From an uncultured Niabella sp. (lineage in GTDB: Bacteria > Bacteroidota > Bacteroidia > Chitinophagales > Chitinophagaceae): a stretch of DNA of 64,000 nucleotides. A program made the position numbers and the translations under genes. Under the pieces are notes generated by a model. That model was not told the origin of the DNA, did no database searches, and saw only the letters and a program-made list of their open reading frames with translations. Where the stretch lies: the NCBI GenBank assembly GCA_934486785.1, contig CAKSQK010000002.1:62001-126000 (forward strand), in the 5' to 3' direction. This document shows, in pieces, positions 53,546 through 62,393 of this stretch. Positions within the stretch are counted from its first letter, which is position 1. Every line of letters begins with the position of its first letter.

Positions 53546-55384
53546 TTATCGTTTTGTTTTTGCCTGTTTCTCATTCAATTGTTTTTGCTGCTCCTGCATT
53601 TGCTCCAGCCGCTGCTGCCACTTTGATTTTGTTTTGGGCTTCTTGCGGTTGGCCTGTATTTTAGCCAGTATCTTTTCATGGTCAATTATATAGTTCTGGA
53701 TAATAAACTGCAGGATGAGCGTGATGACGTTGGAAACCGTGTAATACCAGGTTAAAGCCGACGGCATCTTATTAAAAATAAACAACAGGAACACCGGGAA
53801 GATGTAAGGCATGTACTTCATCATCGGGTTGCTCTGGTCGGGCGACATGCTCATGCTGTAAACCGAGATCAGTAAACTGGTAACAGTAGCCAGTAATGTA
53901 AACAAGCTTAAGTGGCTGCCCAGCAGCGGTATGTTAAAGCCAAATTTGATCGGGTCGTCAAATGCCGAAAGATCGTTGGCCCAAAGAAAGTCCACGCCCC
54001 GCAGGTCAACAGTTGAGCTAAAGAAGGCATAAAGCGCAAAGAAAATGGGGATTTGCAGCAAGGCGGGCACACATCCTCCAAGCGGGTTCACGCCGGCTTC
54101 GCGAAAGAGTTTCATTTGCTCCATGCTCATTGCCTGCTGGTCCTGCCCGTATTTTTCCCGCAGCGAGGCTATTTCCGGCCGCAGGGCCTTCATTTTAGCA
54201 CCGCTTAAATAGCTCTTATAAACAAGCGGCGAGGTAACCAGCCTGATGATGAGTGTTAATATGGCGATGATGATGCCGTAGCCGATATTAAACCCTTTAA
54301 AGAAATCAAAAATAGGCAGTATGATATACTGGTTGATGGGGCGCACAAAAGCATACATGCCCTGCCCCAGGTTTACAAGCTTGGCAAAGCCATTGTCGTA
54401 ACCCTTTAAAATATTATAATCTGCCGGGCCGTAAAATATCTTTAACGGAACAGGCGTGCCGGGCGTGGCTTTTACCTGCATGTTGGCGGTTGATTGCACC
54501 ACGGCATGTTTTTGCGCGTCGGGAATTGTCCATTCCAACCTGCCGTCGGCAAAGTTGCCGTTTACAGAAAGAAAGGCATTGAAAAAGCGTTGCCTCACCC
54601 CTACCCATGCAATATTTTTATCAAACTCCACCGAGCTTTTGCGGCCGATGGTATGGTAATCAAACTCGCCGTCTTCCATATAGCCCACTTGCGTGTTTTG
54701 CTGCTCAAAATCCAGGTCTTTTTCCTGTTGGTGCGCTTCATATTGCCAGATGAGGTTCATGTTACCGCCGCTCAGCAGGTTCGGCTGGTTCAGGCTGATG
54801 TTGAAATCTACCTGGTAATTTTTAGGATAAATGATGAACTGGTGCGTGATGGCGCTTGCCGCGGCGCTGTCGCCACCTGTCAGTTCAAAAGTGACTACTG
54901 TTGAACCCAGTGGGCCATCCTTCACCGTTCCGTTGCTAAAAAAAAGGTCGGCGCTTTGCGCGCTTTGGGTGGCAGAGGTGTTGATGGCATAACTAATCCT
55001 GTTAAAATCCGACGCGGCCAATTTTACCAACTGGCTGTCTACCGCGCTTTTAAAATTCTTCAGCTCCACGTATTTAGGCTGACCGCCCTTGTTGGTAAAT
55101 GCTATTTTAAACAGTTCATTTTCAGCAAAGATCAGTTGCTCTTTACCGTTGGCAGCATTGGCAAATACGCCTGCCTGTGACAGTTGCCTGGCGTTTTCGG
55201 CGCTCAGGGAGTCTACGCGCATGGCTGCCGTGTCGGGCCTGGGTTTTAAAGCATTTTGTATAGAATCTTTGCGGGCCTGCTCTTTTTGGTAAGCTGCCTG
55301 CTGCTGGCTGTTGTAATAAAAATAAAAGAAAAAAAGTACCGCTAATAGTGAAAAACCAATAATGGTATTACGGTCAAAATTCAT
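53546..55384 (-). CDS. yidC: membrane protein insertase YidC
   Basis: YidC inserts and folds inner-membrane proteins, alone or with SecYEG. The 612-residue protein has an N-terminal helix (NTIIGFSLLAVLFFFYFYY), a large periplasmic beta domain (about residues 50-340), and the five-helix core: PIFDFFKGFNIGYGIIIAILTLIIR..., LVYKSYLSGAKMKALRPEI, the GGCVPALLQIPIFFALYAFF helix and SALTWYYTVSNVITLILQFI. The C-terminal tail is basic (RKKPKTKSKWQQRLE), as expected for ribosome contact. Length and order are typical of the long YidC in Bacteroidota. The conserved arginine in LIIRLVTSPLVYKS is present. Confidence 0.97.
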   Translation of the reverse strand: MNFDRNTIIGFSLLAVLFFFYFYYNSQQQAAYQKEQARKDSIQNALKPRPDTAAMRVDSLSAENARQLSQAGVFANAANGKEQLIFAENELFKIAFTNKGGQPKYVELKNFKSAVDSQLVKLAASDFNRISYAINTSATQSAQSADLFFSNGTVKDGPLGSTVVTFELTGGDSAAASAITHQFIIYPKNYQVDFNISLNQPNLLSGGNMNLIWQYEAHQQEKDLDFEQQNTQVGYMEDGEFDYHTIGRKSSVEFDKNIAWVGVRQRFFNAFLSVNGNFADGRLEWTIPDAQKHAVVQSTANMQVKATPGTPVPLKIFYGPADYNILKGYDNGFAKLVNLGQGMYAFVRPINQYIILPIFDFFKGFNIGYGIIIAILTLIIRLVTSPLVYKSYLSGAKMKALRPEIASLREKYGQDQQAMSMEQMKLFREAGVNPLGGCVPALLQIPIFFALYAFFSSTVDLRGVDFLWANDLSAFDDPIKFGFNIPLLGSHLSLFTLLATVTSLLISVYSMSMSPDQSNPMMKYMPYIFPVFLLFIFNKMPSALTWYYTVSNVITLILQFIIQNYIIDHEKILAKIQANRKKPKTKSKWQQRLEQMQEQQKQLNEKQAKTKR

Positions 55385-55701
55385 GATGAATGTATAATTT
55401 TTTGAGGCGCAAAGATAAGGAGAAATGGGTTAGCAGATGTTCATTTGGGAACGGCTGCAATGCTTTTGAGGTAGAAACTGGTGCTGTAAGATGAACAACC
55501 CGCCATGCAATGCTGAAACAATACAAAGGTTCATTTTGTGATTTATTTACATGTGGTATAATTTGGGCAGCTATTTTTGTTTATATTCAATATGAAAATT
55601 AATTTTATAACTACGAAAGCCTGGCATTAAGAAACATAACACCAACCACACCAACTAAAACCTATTAATATACCTATTTTTTCACCTCTAATTTATACTA
55701 T
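55385..55701. other. intergenic region, no gene seen
   Basis: The 317 bases between yidC and the gene at 55702 hold no convincing open frame or RNA. The right half is strongly AT-rich and includes GGTATAATTTGGG near 55555, a loose match to a Bacteroidota -7 box. Two CACCAACCACACCAAC-like tracts lie near 55640. Confidence 0.5.
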
Positions 55702-56781
55702 ATGAGAACAAACCCTTTTACAATTGTATCTGTAATAGCAGCACTTCTTATGCCTGCTGTTTGTGCAAGCCAAAATGATACCTACTGGAACGCATCTTCG
55801 CAAACGCCTTTCTCAACACCAACTGGCGCCAGCTATTCCTTTAGCATGATCACACAAAATGATAATAATGGTACTACAAATTTTATATCCACTACTTCTC
55901 CATCCACGGGCTACACTTTTACATTAAACGCGGCGAATACCACTGCAAGCGGCTCTGATAATTTTGCTCTTTCGGCAAAGCCCGGGCCTTTAAATACGGC
56001 TGCAGGTGGTTCTACTTATATAGAAACTATTATCACTCCTTCTGCCGGCTACGCTGTAAATATTTCGAACATTAATTTTGCTTCCCGCTCCACTGCTACC
56101 GGCCCTGCAGCATATTCTGTTCAAAGAGTAACAGGTAGTTCTACTGTACAACTTGCGGCAGGAACACTTACAACAAATTCAGTATGGCAATACAAGAATA
56201 ATCCTGTTTCCGTAGCCGGGGCAACCGATGAAGTTGTAACACTTAGAATTTATGGCTATTCAGGTACAGGAAGCTCTGGAACCGCCAACTGGCGCCTTGA
56301 CGATATTGTCATTACTGCTTCTGCAATCATACTGCCCGTTACTTTCGAAAAAGTGCAGGCCATCTTGTCAGGCGGTCAGTTAAAAGTACAATGGACGACT
56401 TCCTTTGAAACCAACAATGACCATTTTGATGTGGAAGTTTCTAAAAACGGTAAGGATTTTGTAAAAATCGCAACGCTTCAATCAAAAGCAATACAGGGTA
56501 ATTCAACTATACCGCTTCAGTATGAATATACCACAACTGCCGGTAAAGTAGCAGCAGGAGCTTTTGCTTTATTATTTGCGGTTTTAATTCCGGGGTTTAA
56601 AAACCGTCGCATTATACATTTTGCATGGCTATCTATAATTATGACAATCAGCATTTCTTCATGCCAAAAAGAAAATTTGAGCGAGGTAAATACGGAAAGC
56701 AGAATATTTGTACGTATAGCACAGGTGGACATTGATGGAACAAAAAGTTACTCAAAGACTGTACAGGCAATACAGGATTAA
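55702..56781 (+). CDS. secreted beta-rich protein with unusual C-terminal membrane hairpin
   Basis: The 359-residue protein has a signal peptide (TIVSVIAALLMPAVCAS) and a serine/threonine-rich beta domain with NWRLDDIVITA, followed by LPVTFEKVQAILSGGQLKVQW and ETNNDHFDVEVSKNGKDFVKIA, the linker that in Bacteroidota usually precedes a T9SS C-terminal sorting domain. Instead of that domain, residues about 275-320 form two hydrophobic helices around a KNRR turn, and a lipobox-like SISSC follows, then 40 polar residues. The last part reads like the start of a small lipoprotein joined in frame. It could be anchored by the hairpin. Function unknown. Confidence 0.65.
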   Translation: MRTNPFTIVSVIAALLMPAVCASQNDTYWNASSQTPFSTPTGASYSFSMITQNDNNGTTNFISTTSPSTGYTFTLNAANTTASGSDNFALSAKPGPLNTAAGGSTYIETIITPSAGYAVNISNINFASRSTATGPAAYSVQRVTGSSTVQLAAGTLTTNSVWQYKNNPVSVAGATDEVVTLRIYGYSGTGSSGTANWRLDDIVITASAIILPVTFEKVQAILSGGQLKVQWTTSFETNNDHFDVEVSKNGKDFVKIATLQSKAIQGNSTIPLQYEYTTTAGKVAAGAFALLFAVLIPGFKNRRIIHFAWLSIIMTISISSCQKENLSEVNTESRIFVRIAQVDIDGTKSYSKTVQAIQD

Positions 56782-56807
56782 TTTAAAACGACATTGAAAA
56801 AAATAAG

Positions 56808-56882
56808 TGGAGGATATTGTCCCGATGGCTATCGGGAGAACCGGCGGCCTCTTTCCCAAATGCCTTCGCGGCATGCAAGCGC
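56808..56882 (-). pseudogene. degenerate tRNA-Ala 3' remnant with inserted palindrome
   Basis: This copy starts tggaggatat, exactly like the 3' end of the intact tRNA-Ala at 56905. Then CGGAGTCG of the T arm is replaced by tgtcccgatggctatcggga, a hairpin with arms CCCGAT and ATCGGG. After this come AACCGGCGGCCTCTT (tRNA: AACCGACGACCTCTT) and, with changes, GCATGCAAGCGC of the anticodon arm. It cannot fold as tRNA. It appears to be a duplicated tRNA end carrying a palindromic element. Confidence 0.7.
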
Positions 56883-56904
56883 CTGTTTACTTTATAAAAA
56901 AATG

Positions 56905-56978
<74 letters not shown>

Positions 56979-57036
56979 GCAAGGGTTGCAAATGTAACAG
57001 ATTATAATAAAGCAGCCAATTTTTATCAGAAAAAAA

Positions 57037-57672
57037 CTAACTCCTTATCCTGGCGGCCAGGCGGCGCAGTTTTTTTGCAATTTTCTGATTGGAATTTTCG
57101 CTGTATGGCGTGGAAACATATACCTTTTCAGCGGGGCGTATCTTATCGGCAGTATCGTATAATGTGTCTGCAATTCTTTCGCTGGTTCTGGCCACAGCCG
57201 TGAGTGCCGCATCAGGCACCACATCCTTTGCATCGGGCAGCACGGTTTTTATATCGGTTTCTCTAATGGTATCAGCAGCATCATGCATGGCTGAAACGAT
57301 CTTGTGATTAATGGTGGGCGCCACTATAAATTCAGATGCTTTTTTTACGAGAAGCGGTACCACCAGCCGCGGAATGAAACCGGCATTCCTGAGTAAAGAT
57401 TTTCTAAGCAAAAAGTTTGTGGCATTGGCAACGCCCATGCTTACCAGCGGACTGTTGCCCGCGGCCTGCACTAAATTTGAAATGGTGCGCTTGCCTTCCT
57501 GCAGCTTATTTCTTTTTTTACGTGAAAAGATATTCAACGGATTTAATTCATCCTTCATATCGGAAAATGATTGGCCGATATCGGCTTTGCGCATTTTGAT
57601 CTTAGCTTTCAGGCGTGCCTTTTCCTCTAACAAGTCTTCCCTGTTATTAATATTAGGTTTTGTATCAATCAT
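57037..57672 (-). CDS. hypothetical protein of the holin/YtxH cluster
   Basis: The 211-residue protein has no signal peptide. The N-terminus is a charged coiled coil (REDLLEEKARLKAKIKMRKADIGQ), followed by NPLNIFSRKKRNK, a moderately hydrophobic middle (LVSMGVANATNFLLRKSLL, IPRLVVPLLVKKASEF) and an amphipathic tail ending KIAKKLRRLAARIRS. It overlaps the preceding holin-like gene by 8 bases, so the two are coupled. Such genes are common next to holin-X and YtxH genes in Bacteroidota and are thought to be stress or envelope related; the exact function is unknown. Confidence 0.75.
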   Translation of the reverse strand: MIDTKPNINNREDLLEEKARLKAKIKMRKADIGQSFSDMKDELNPLNIFSRKKRNKLQEGKRTISNLVQAAGNSPLVSMGVANATNFLLRKSLLRNAGFIPRLVVPLLVKKASEFIVAPTINHKIVSAMHDAADTIRETDIKTVLPDAKDVVPDAALTAVARTSERIADTLYDTADKIRPAEKVYVSTPYSENSNQKIAKKLRRLAARIRS

Positions 57673-58006
57673 AAATATTCTTGATAATGATATTTCTTAA
57701 AAATGGAATGATGACCTTGGTTTTTAAAACGAGAATTAAAATGAGAAGCAGTAATAAAAATCCAGCTACAATAAAAAAGCCCAGCATCGGGTTGCCCAGG
57801 GCCTGGCCGATCCAGTAGCTGGCGCCAAAGCCTGCAAAAAGAAACACAAAAAAACCCAGCGCCACCACCAGTACATTTACAATGAGCGATGAGCCGAGCT
57901 TGCTTCCTTTATCAACACCGTTGATCACGCTAAGCCTGTAGTAGTCTTTGATGATCTCTTCTACATTTTCAGCCACGTTTTCTACTTTGTCCCTTATTTC
58001 AAACAT
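57665..58006 (-). CDS. phage holin-X-like membrane protein
   Basis: The 113-residue protein has an amphipathic N-terminus (VENVAENVEEIIKDYYRLSVINGVDKGSK) and two membrane helices (LIVNVLVVALGFFVFLFAGF; LGFFIVAGFLLLLLILILVL) around the GASYWIGQALGNPMLGF loop. This is the pattern of the holin-X/holin_3_6 family that is widespread in Bacteroidota and not necessarily phage derived. There are no phage genes nearby. It is coupled with the downstream gene at 57037. Confidence 0.8.
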   Translation of the reverse strand: MFEIRDKVENVAENVEEIIKDYYRLSVINGVDKGSKLGSSLIVNVLVVALGFFVFLFAGFGASYWIGQALGNPMLGFFIVAGFLLLLLILILVLKTKVIIPFLRNIIIKNIYD

Positions 58007-58131
58007 AGAAATTGGTTGTTTTAATTTAAAGAAAAGGGTTGCCTTAAAACCTGATCTAAATAGTTATTGCTTCGCCAGCATGCTATAAGTTCAAAGCGTT
58101 AATGCAACCCGTCCTTAATGGGAGATTTATT

Positions 58132-58425
58132 TTAGCTGAAGTTTGCTTTATATTCTTCCTGAGCATCAGAGTAGGCGTCCTCAGCTTTGTTTTTTGTTTT
58201 TTTAAAACCCTGCTTTGCCTGTTTGTAAGCCTTATTGGATAGGTCTGATAGGTTTTCTTTACCAGAAGCAATCAAGCTGCCCAAAGAGTCTGCCCAATCG
58301 TTAGCAGTATTTTTCATTTTCTTCCTTGTCTTCTGCCCTTCTTCTGTGTAGAACAATAAGCCAATAGCCACACCTGCTGCTGCTGCACCTAAAATTCCCA
58401 GGAGGATTTTGTCTCGATTTTTCAT
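58132..58425 (-). CDS. YtxH domain-containing protein
   Basis: This 97-residue small protein has one N-terminal membrane helix (ILLGILGAAAAGVAIGLLFY) followed by the YtxH-type sequence TEEGQKTRKKMKNTANDWADSL and a long amphipathic helix with SNKAYKQAKQGFKKTKNKAEDA. YtxH proteins are general-stress envelope proteins in many bacteria. It is 125 bases upstream of the holin-like gene in the same direction and probably belongs to the same stress-type cluster. Confidence 0.85.
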   Translation of the reverse strand: MKNRDKILLGILGAAAAGVAIGLLFYTEEGQKTRKKMKNTANDWADSLGSLIASGKENLSDLSNKAYKQAKQGFKKTKNKAEDAYSDAQEEYKANFS

Positions 58426-58528
58426 GATCTGTATTTTACGGTTAAATAATTTGATTATTAACTAATTACCCATAAAAACCGTACCAAACCGTATTTTGGC
58501 ATTTTATAATGACAATATGTGACCATTA

Positions 58529-59464
58529 TCATAAAGCTGAATTAGTTATACATTTATTTTCTTGCAGGAATATTTCGGCTATCATGCAGCGGGCGCTGCC
58601 ACCGCCGTTTTGCTCAATGGTATACAGCGGCGCGTGCAAAATATGATTATAGGTTTGCAGTTTTTGAATTTGCGCTAAAGTGAATGCACGGTACGCCTGC
58701 GCAGACATGATTAAAAACTTTTTTCCATGCCTGTTATGCACCTGCAACATGTTGCCGGCAAACTGGTTCATCTGTTCCCGGCTGATGGCGATCACCTCTT
58801 TGCGGGTTTGGGCAAACGCCTGCAGCAATACTTCCTTTTCCTGTTCATCTGCAACACTGTCCATACAAATCACCACGTATTCCGTGGCCATACACATCAT
58901 CACGTTGGTATGATAGATCTCTTTTCCTCCTTCATCTTTAGCGGTAAACAGTACAGGCTCATATTCAAAACGCATGCAAAAATCTGCAAAGGCTTCAGGG
59001 TGGGTTCTGGGCGAGCGGCAGGCGTATGCAATGCGGTGCTCCCGGTCTAAAACCATACTGCCGGTGCCTTCCAAAAATTTATTTACAGCTTCATAATGCG
59101 TCAGATCAATAACATGGCTGATGTAAAACTGCTCCCCGAGCTTTTCAATGATGCCCTTTGTTCTTTCTGTTCTCCTGTTGGTAGCAAACATCGGGTAAAC
59201 CACTACCGTTCCATCGCTGTGAAAAGATGCCCAGTTATTGGGAAAGATGGAATCCGGCGTATGCGGTTCAGGTACATCATTGATAACGGTTACATCAATA
59301 TCATTGGAGCGCAGCACTGCAACAAAATAATCAAATTCATTTTGCGCCCTGGCATTGATTCCCGCATCAACGCCTGCACGCTGAAAAGTGTTGTTCACAG
59401 CAGTTTCAGTGTTGTAACTGAAAGCTACCGGGCGCACCATCAATATGTGAGAAGTGGTTTGCAT
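58529..59464 (-). CDS. ctlX: citrulline utilization hydrolase CtlX (arginine deiminase-fold)
   Basis: CtlX hydrolyses citrulline to ornithine, ammonia and CO2. The 311-residue protein shows the guanidine-modifying fold: HILMVRPVAFSYN at the start, DSIFPNNWASFH, LEGTGSMVLDR, CRSPRTHPE, YHTNVMMCMATEYVVIC and the catalytic-cysteine region NGGGSARCMIAEIF at the end. I use ATG 59464, 14 bases after the arginine deiminase stop; the frame extends to 59518 into that gene, but the family starts at the residues after 59464. Together with the upstream gene it would convert arginine to ornithine without ornithine carbamoyltransferase or carbamate kinase. Confidence 0.88.
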   Translation of the reverse strand: MQTTSHILMVRPVAFSYNTETAVNNTFQRAGVDAGINARAQNEFDYFVAVLRSNDIDVTVINDVPEPHTPDSIFPNNWASFHSDGTVVVYPMFATNRRTERTKGIIEKLGEQFYISHVIDLTHYEAVNKFLEGTGSMVLDREHRIAYACRSPRTHPEAFADFCMRFEYEPVLFTAKDEGGKEIYHTNVMMCMATEYVVICMDSVADEQEKEVLLQAFAQTRKEVIAISREQMNQFAGNMLQVHNRHGKKFLIMSAQAYRAFTLAQIQKLQTYNHILHAPLYTIEQNGGGSARCMIAEIFLQENKCITNSAL

Positions 59465-59478
59465 TACGAATTTGATTT

Positions 59479-60918
59479 TTACGCTGTTTCGTCTCGCAGC
59501 AACGGCATGCTCATACAATGAAAACCGCCCCGCGCGCGCGAAAGTTCTGCCGAAGGCATGATGATGAACGTATCATGAAGCTCTTCAACGCTCGCTGTTC
59601 CCTCTTCAAGCTGTTGCAACAGTTCTTTTACATGAATGGTTTTGAAACCCGCTTTCATAAACGCTTCTGTTGTTTTATCATTGCGATCATAACCAACTAC
59701 TACTCCATCTTTCAAAGCCAGCACATTGCAGCTATCCGTCCATTGCTCCCGAAGGTCAAAAGGAAATTCACTGTTACCGGAATAAATGAATTGTACTGGC
59801 TCCGTGCTTTTCAGGTCATTCATACTGATGTCGGTCAGCAGGTCTTCCAGGTTGTCAAAGTACACAGGGTTGCCGGTATCATTAGCGTAAAACTGGATGA
59901 CGCTGATGCCGTGTTCTTTTTGATCTGTTTCCAGCAGCCGCTGTACTTCATCTGCATGTTCCTGATTTGTATACTTTTTGGAGAAAGTTCCCAGCAGCAC
60001 CCACACATTTCTTTTTACCTGCGTAAAAATAGTGTCAATGTGCATGTAGTCGCGCTTTTTAGGAATTTTAACCACAGAGATTTTGCTCACTACTTTTTTT
60101 TCAAACAAGAGCTTAATGGCCTGCTGCGCCGCTTCGGCAGAAGTGCGTTCGCTGATGCCGATGAGCACATGTTCTTTGCTCACCACCATCACATCACCTC
60201 CTTCCAGCGTCACGCGTTTGCTTATAGTATCTTCCGGAACAAGAAAATGTAACGGGCTTTCTGTGAGTTCAATAATCTTCTCCTTGCAGCCGTTGAACAA
60301 CGGATGGTGAAAGAAAATGTATTTCATTAGCAGTGTTTCGCGCATACGCGCCTGTTTGGCAGGCTTGTTCAGCAAAATATGATCATTGATAACGATGCCG
60401 ATATCTCTTGTAAAAATAAAATTGGGAACAGGTGGAAACAGCATATGGTCATCGCTGGCTGCGCCGGAAATGAAAATTTTACCCAGCTCGGCAGGCGCAG
60501 TGTTCATTAGCTGGTTTTGCACTTCAAAAGAACAGTTTTCAATGGCGCATACAGATGCCACTAGTTTTGACTTTATATTTTTATCGTGCAAAATATCAAT
60601 GAGCAGCCACTCAATCTCTATTACATTTTCTGAGCGGTAAAACTCATTGCTGCAGGGTTTAAAAAACGCGCGGTCATTACCATCCACTCCCGCCAGCCTG
60701 CCTTTAATTTTATCAGGATCTAAAAAATACAGCAGCAGTTTGATGTAATAGTCATACTCGTTGCTGCGAATGGTTTTCAGGTGAACAATGTCTTCAAACA
60801 ACCAATCCTGCGCTTTTGAAGGTACTACTTTGCCCAGGCCGCTGTCGGGGCTGTGCACGAGCACTCTTTTCAGCGCACCAATTTCTGACGTAACGTGAAT
60901 GTTTTTATCAACCGGCAT
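59479..60918 (-). CDS. arcA: arginine deiminase
   Basis: This enzyme hydrolyses arginine to citrulline and ammonia. The 479-residue protein has the expected active-site motifs in order: LVHSPDSGLGKVVPSKA, FTRDIGIVIN, VTLEGGDVMVVS, DYMHIDTIFTQV, and the catalytic cysteine (C468) in SRARGGFHCMSMP. It has no signal peptide and is cytoplasmic. The length is greater than the about 410 residues of most bacterial ArcA, with an added segment around residues 340-400. It is followed 14 bases later by ctlX, and the dicarboxylate carrier gene at 60994 lies upstream in the same direction. Confidence 0.9.
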   Translation of the reverse strand: MPVDKNIHVTSEIGALKRVLVHSPDSGLGKVVPSKAQDWLFEDIVHLKTIRSNEYDYYIKLLLYFLDPDKIKGRLAGVDGNDRAFFKPCSNEFYRSENVIEIEWLLIDILHDKNIKSKLVASVCAIENCSFEVQNQLMNTAPAELGKIFISGAASDDHMLFPPVPNFIFTRDIGIVINDHILLNKPAKQARMRETLLMKYIFFHHPLFNGCKEKIIELTESPLHFLVPEDTISKRVTLEGGDVMVVSKEHVLIGISERTSAEAAQQAIKLLFEKKVVSKISVVKIPKKRDYMHIDTIFTQVKRNVWVLLGTFSKKYTNQEHADEVQRLLETDQKEHGISVIQFYANDTGNPVYFDNLEDLLTDISMNDLKSTEPVQFIYSGNSEFPFDLREQWTDSCNVLALKDGVVVGYDRNDKTTEAFMKAGFKTIHVKELLQQLEEGTASVEELHDTFIIMPSAELSRARGGFHCMSMPLLRDETA

Positions 60919-60993
60919 ACAATAGTTTTAACTGCTTTGCTATAAAGCCTGTCTTGCAAATTTAATACAAACCGGTGATGCCTTTGTGTTGCT

Positions 60994-62286
60994 TTATGAT
61001 GGTTGATTCAATACGGTATTCAGCCGTTCTTCATCCAGTTGTTTTTCCCAACGGGCTACCACCACCGTAGCCACAGCATTGCCGCAAAGATTAGTAAGCG
61101 CGCGGCATTCAGACATAAACCTGTCAATGCCCAGGATCAAAGTCATACCCGCAATAGGAATTTCCGGCACTACCGCAAGTGTGGCGGCAAGCGTAATAAA
61201 ACCGGCGCCTGACACCCCCGCTGCTCCTTTTGAGCTAAGCATGGCAACCAGCAACAACACTATCTGGCTGCCAATAGGCAGGTTAATATTACACGCCTGC
61301 GCTATAAACAACGACGCAAGGGTCATGTAAATATTTGTTCCGTCAAGATTAAATGAATAACCGGTTGGTATAACAAGGCCAACAACTGATTTCGCGCATC
61401 CTGCATTTTCCATTTTTTGCATAAGCGCAGGAAGCGCTGCCTCGGACGAGCTGGTACCTAAAACCAGCAGCAATTCATCTTTTATGTATTTTAAAAACTT
61501 GAAAATTGAAAATTTATTGTACCAGGCCACCAGCCCTAATACTACCACTACAAAAAAAGCTGAGGTGACATAAAAAGTACCCACAAGGAACAAGAGGTTG
61601 GCTATAGATTGGATACCATATTTGCCAATGGTAAAGGCCATCGCGCCAAAAGCGCCAACCGGCGCCAGCTTCATCAAAATTTCAACGATCTTAAACACAG
61701 GGTGCGATACGGCGTGCATGAAGTCAAGCACAGGTTTACTCTTGTCTATCGTTAATGCCAGCGCCACCCCAAAAAGAATGGCAGCAAATAATACCTGCAA
61801 AATATTGCTACCACTCAACGGACTCATAAGGGTTTGCGGAATGATATTGAGGATAAAATTCAGCAATGATGAATCGTGCGCTTCATCCACATATTTTGAT
61901 ACAGCTCCAAAGTCGAGCGTTGAAGGGTCAATATTCAAACCCTTACCCGGCTGCACCACGTTTGCCACAACCATACCTATAATCAACGCAAGCGTGGAAA
62001 AGGTTAAAAAATAAATGAATGCTTTACCTGCCACGCGCCCCACTTTTTTCAGGTCGCTCATAGAAGCAATGCCCACCGTTACTGTAATAAAGATCACCGG
62101 CGCTATAATCATTTTCACCAATTGAATAAAGCCATCGCCAAGTGGTTTCATTAGCTCGCCGAACGATGGATAAAAATACCCCAGCGCAATGCCGGCCACT
62201 ATGGCAATCAGCACCTGTATGTACAGCACTTTATAAAATGGTTTCTTTTGCACAGGTTGCGTTTTGGCCCCGGTATCAACAATCAT
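60994..62286 (-). CDS. dctA: DctA-type C4-dicarboxylate/cation symporter
   Basis: This inner-membrane carrier of the DAACS family has 430 residues and eight helices plus two re-entrant hairpins. The signatures are [19 protein letters not shown] (hairpin HP1), [27 protein letters not shown], and [20 protein letters not shown] (hairpin HP2). The end, [26 protein letters not shown], is characteristic of DctA over glutamate carriers. Substrates are probably succinate, fumarate or malate, taken up with Na+ or H+. It lies 75 bases upstream of arcA with no obvious terminator, so some read-through is possible. Confidence 0.85.
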   Translation of the reverse strand: MIVDTGAKTQPVQKKPFYKVLYIQVLIAIVAGIALGYFYPSFGELMKPLGDGFIQLVKMIIAPVIFITVTVGIASMSDLKKVGRVAGKAFIYFLTFSTLALIIGMVVANVVQPGKGLNIDPSTLDFGAVSKYVDEAHDSSLLNFILNIIPQTLMSPLSGSNILQVLFAAILFGVALALTIDKSKPVLDFMHAVSHPVFKIVEILMKLAPVGAFGAMAFTIGKYGIQSIANLLFLVGTFYVTSAFFVVVVLGLVAWYNKFSIFKFLKYIKDELLLVLGTSSSEAALPALMQKMENAGCAKSVVGLVIPTGYSFNLDGTNIYMTLASLFIAQACNINLPIGSQIVLLLVAMLSSKGAAGVSGAGFITLAATLAVVPEIPIAGMTLILGIDRFMSECRALTNLCGNAVATVVVARWEKQLDEERLNTVLNQPS

Positions 62287-62368
62287 AGCAAAGGTTTTGG
62301 GCGTAAATATATTTATTTGTAAGCAAAGCAGGGATGTAAAAACAACTTTTACATATAAGGCAATACAT

Positions 62369-62376
62369 TACATTTG
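62369..62376 (+). promoter_or_regulatory. promoter -7 box of cinA
   Basis: TACATTTG is an exact TAnnTTTG box, 17 bases before the cinA ATG at 62394. At the -33 position there is ACTTTT, a weak match only. The start point would give a very short leader. Confidence 0.5.
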
Positions 62377-62393
62377 CCGCAAAGTAATGCAGC

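Noticed and set aside
57665..58006. Prophage indicated by a holin-type gene
   Set aside because: No other phage genes are near, and this holin-X family is a common chromosomal gene in Bacteroidota.
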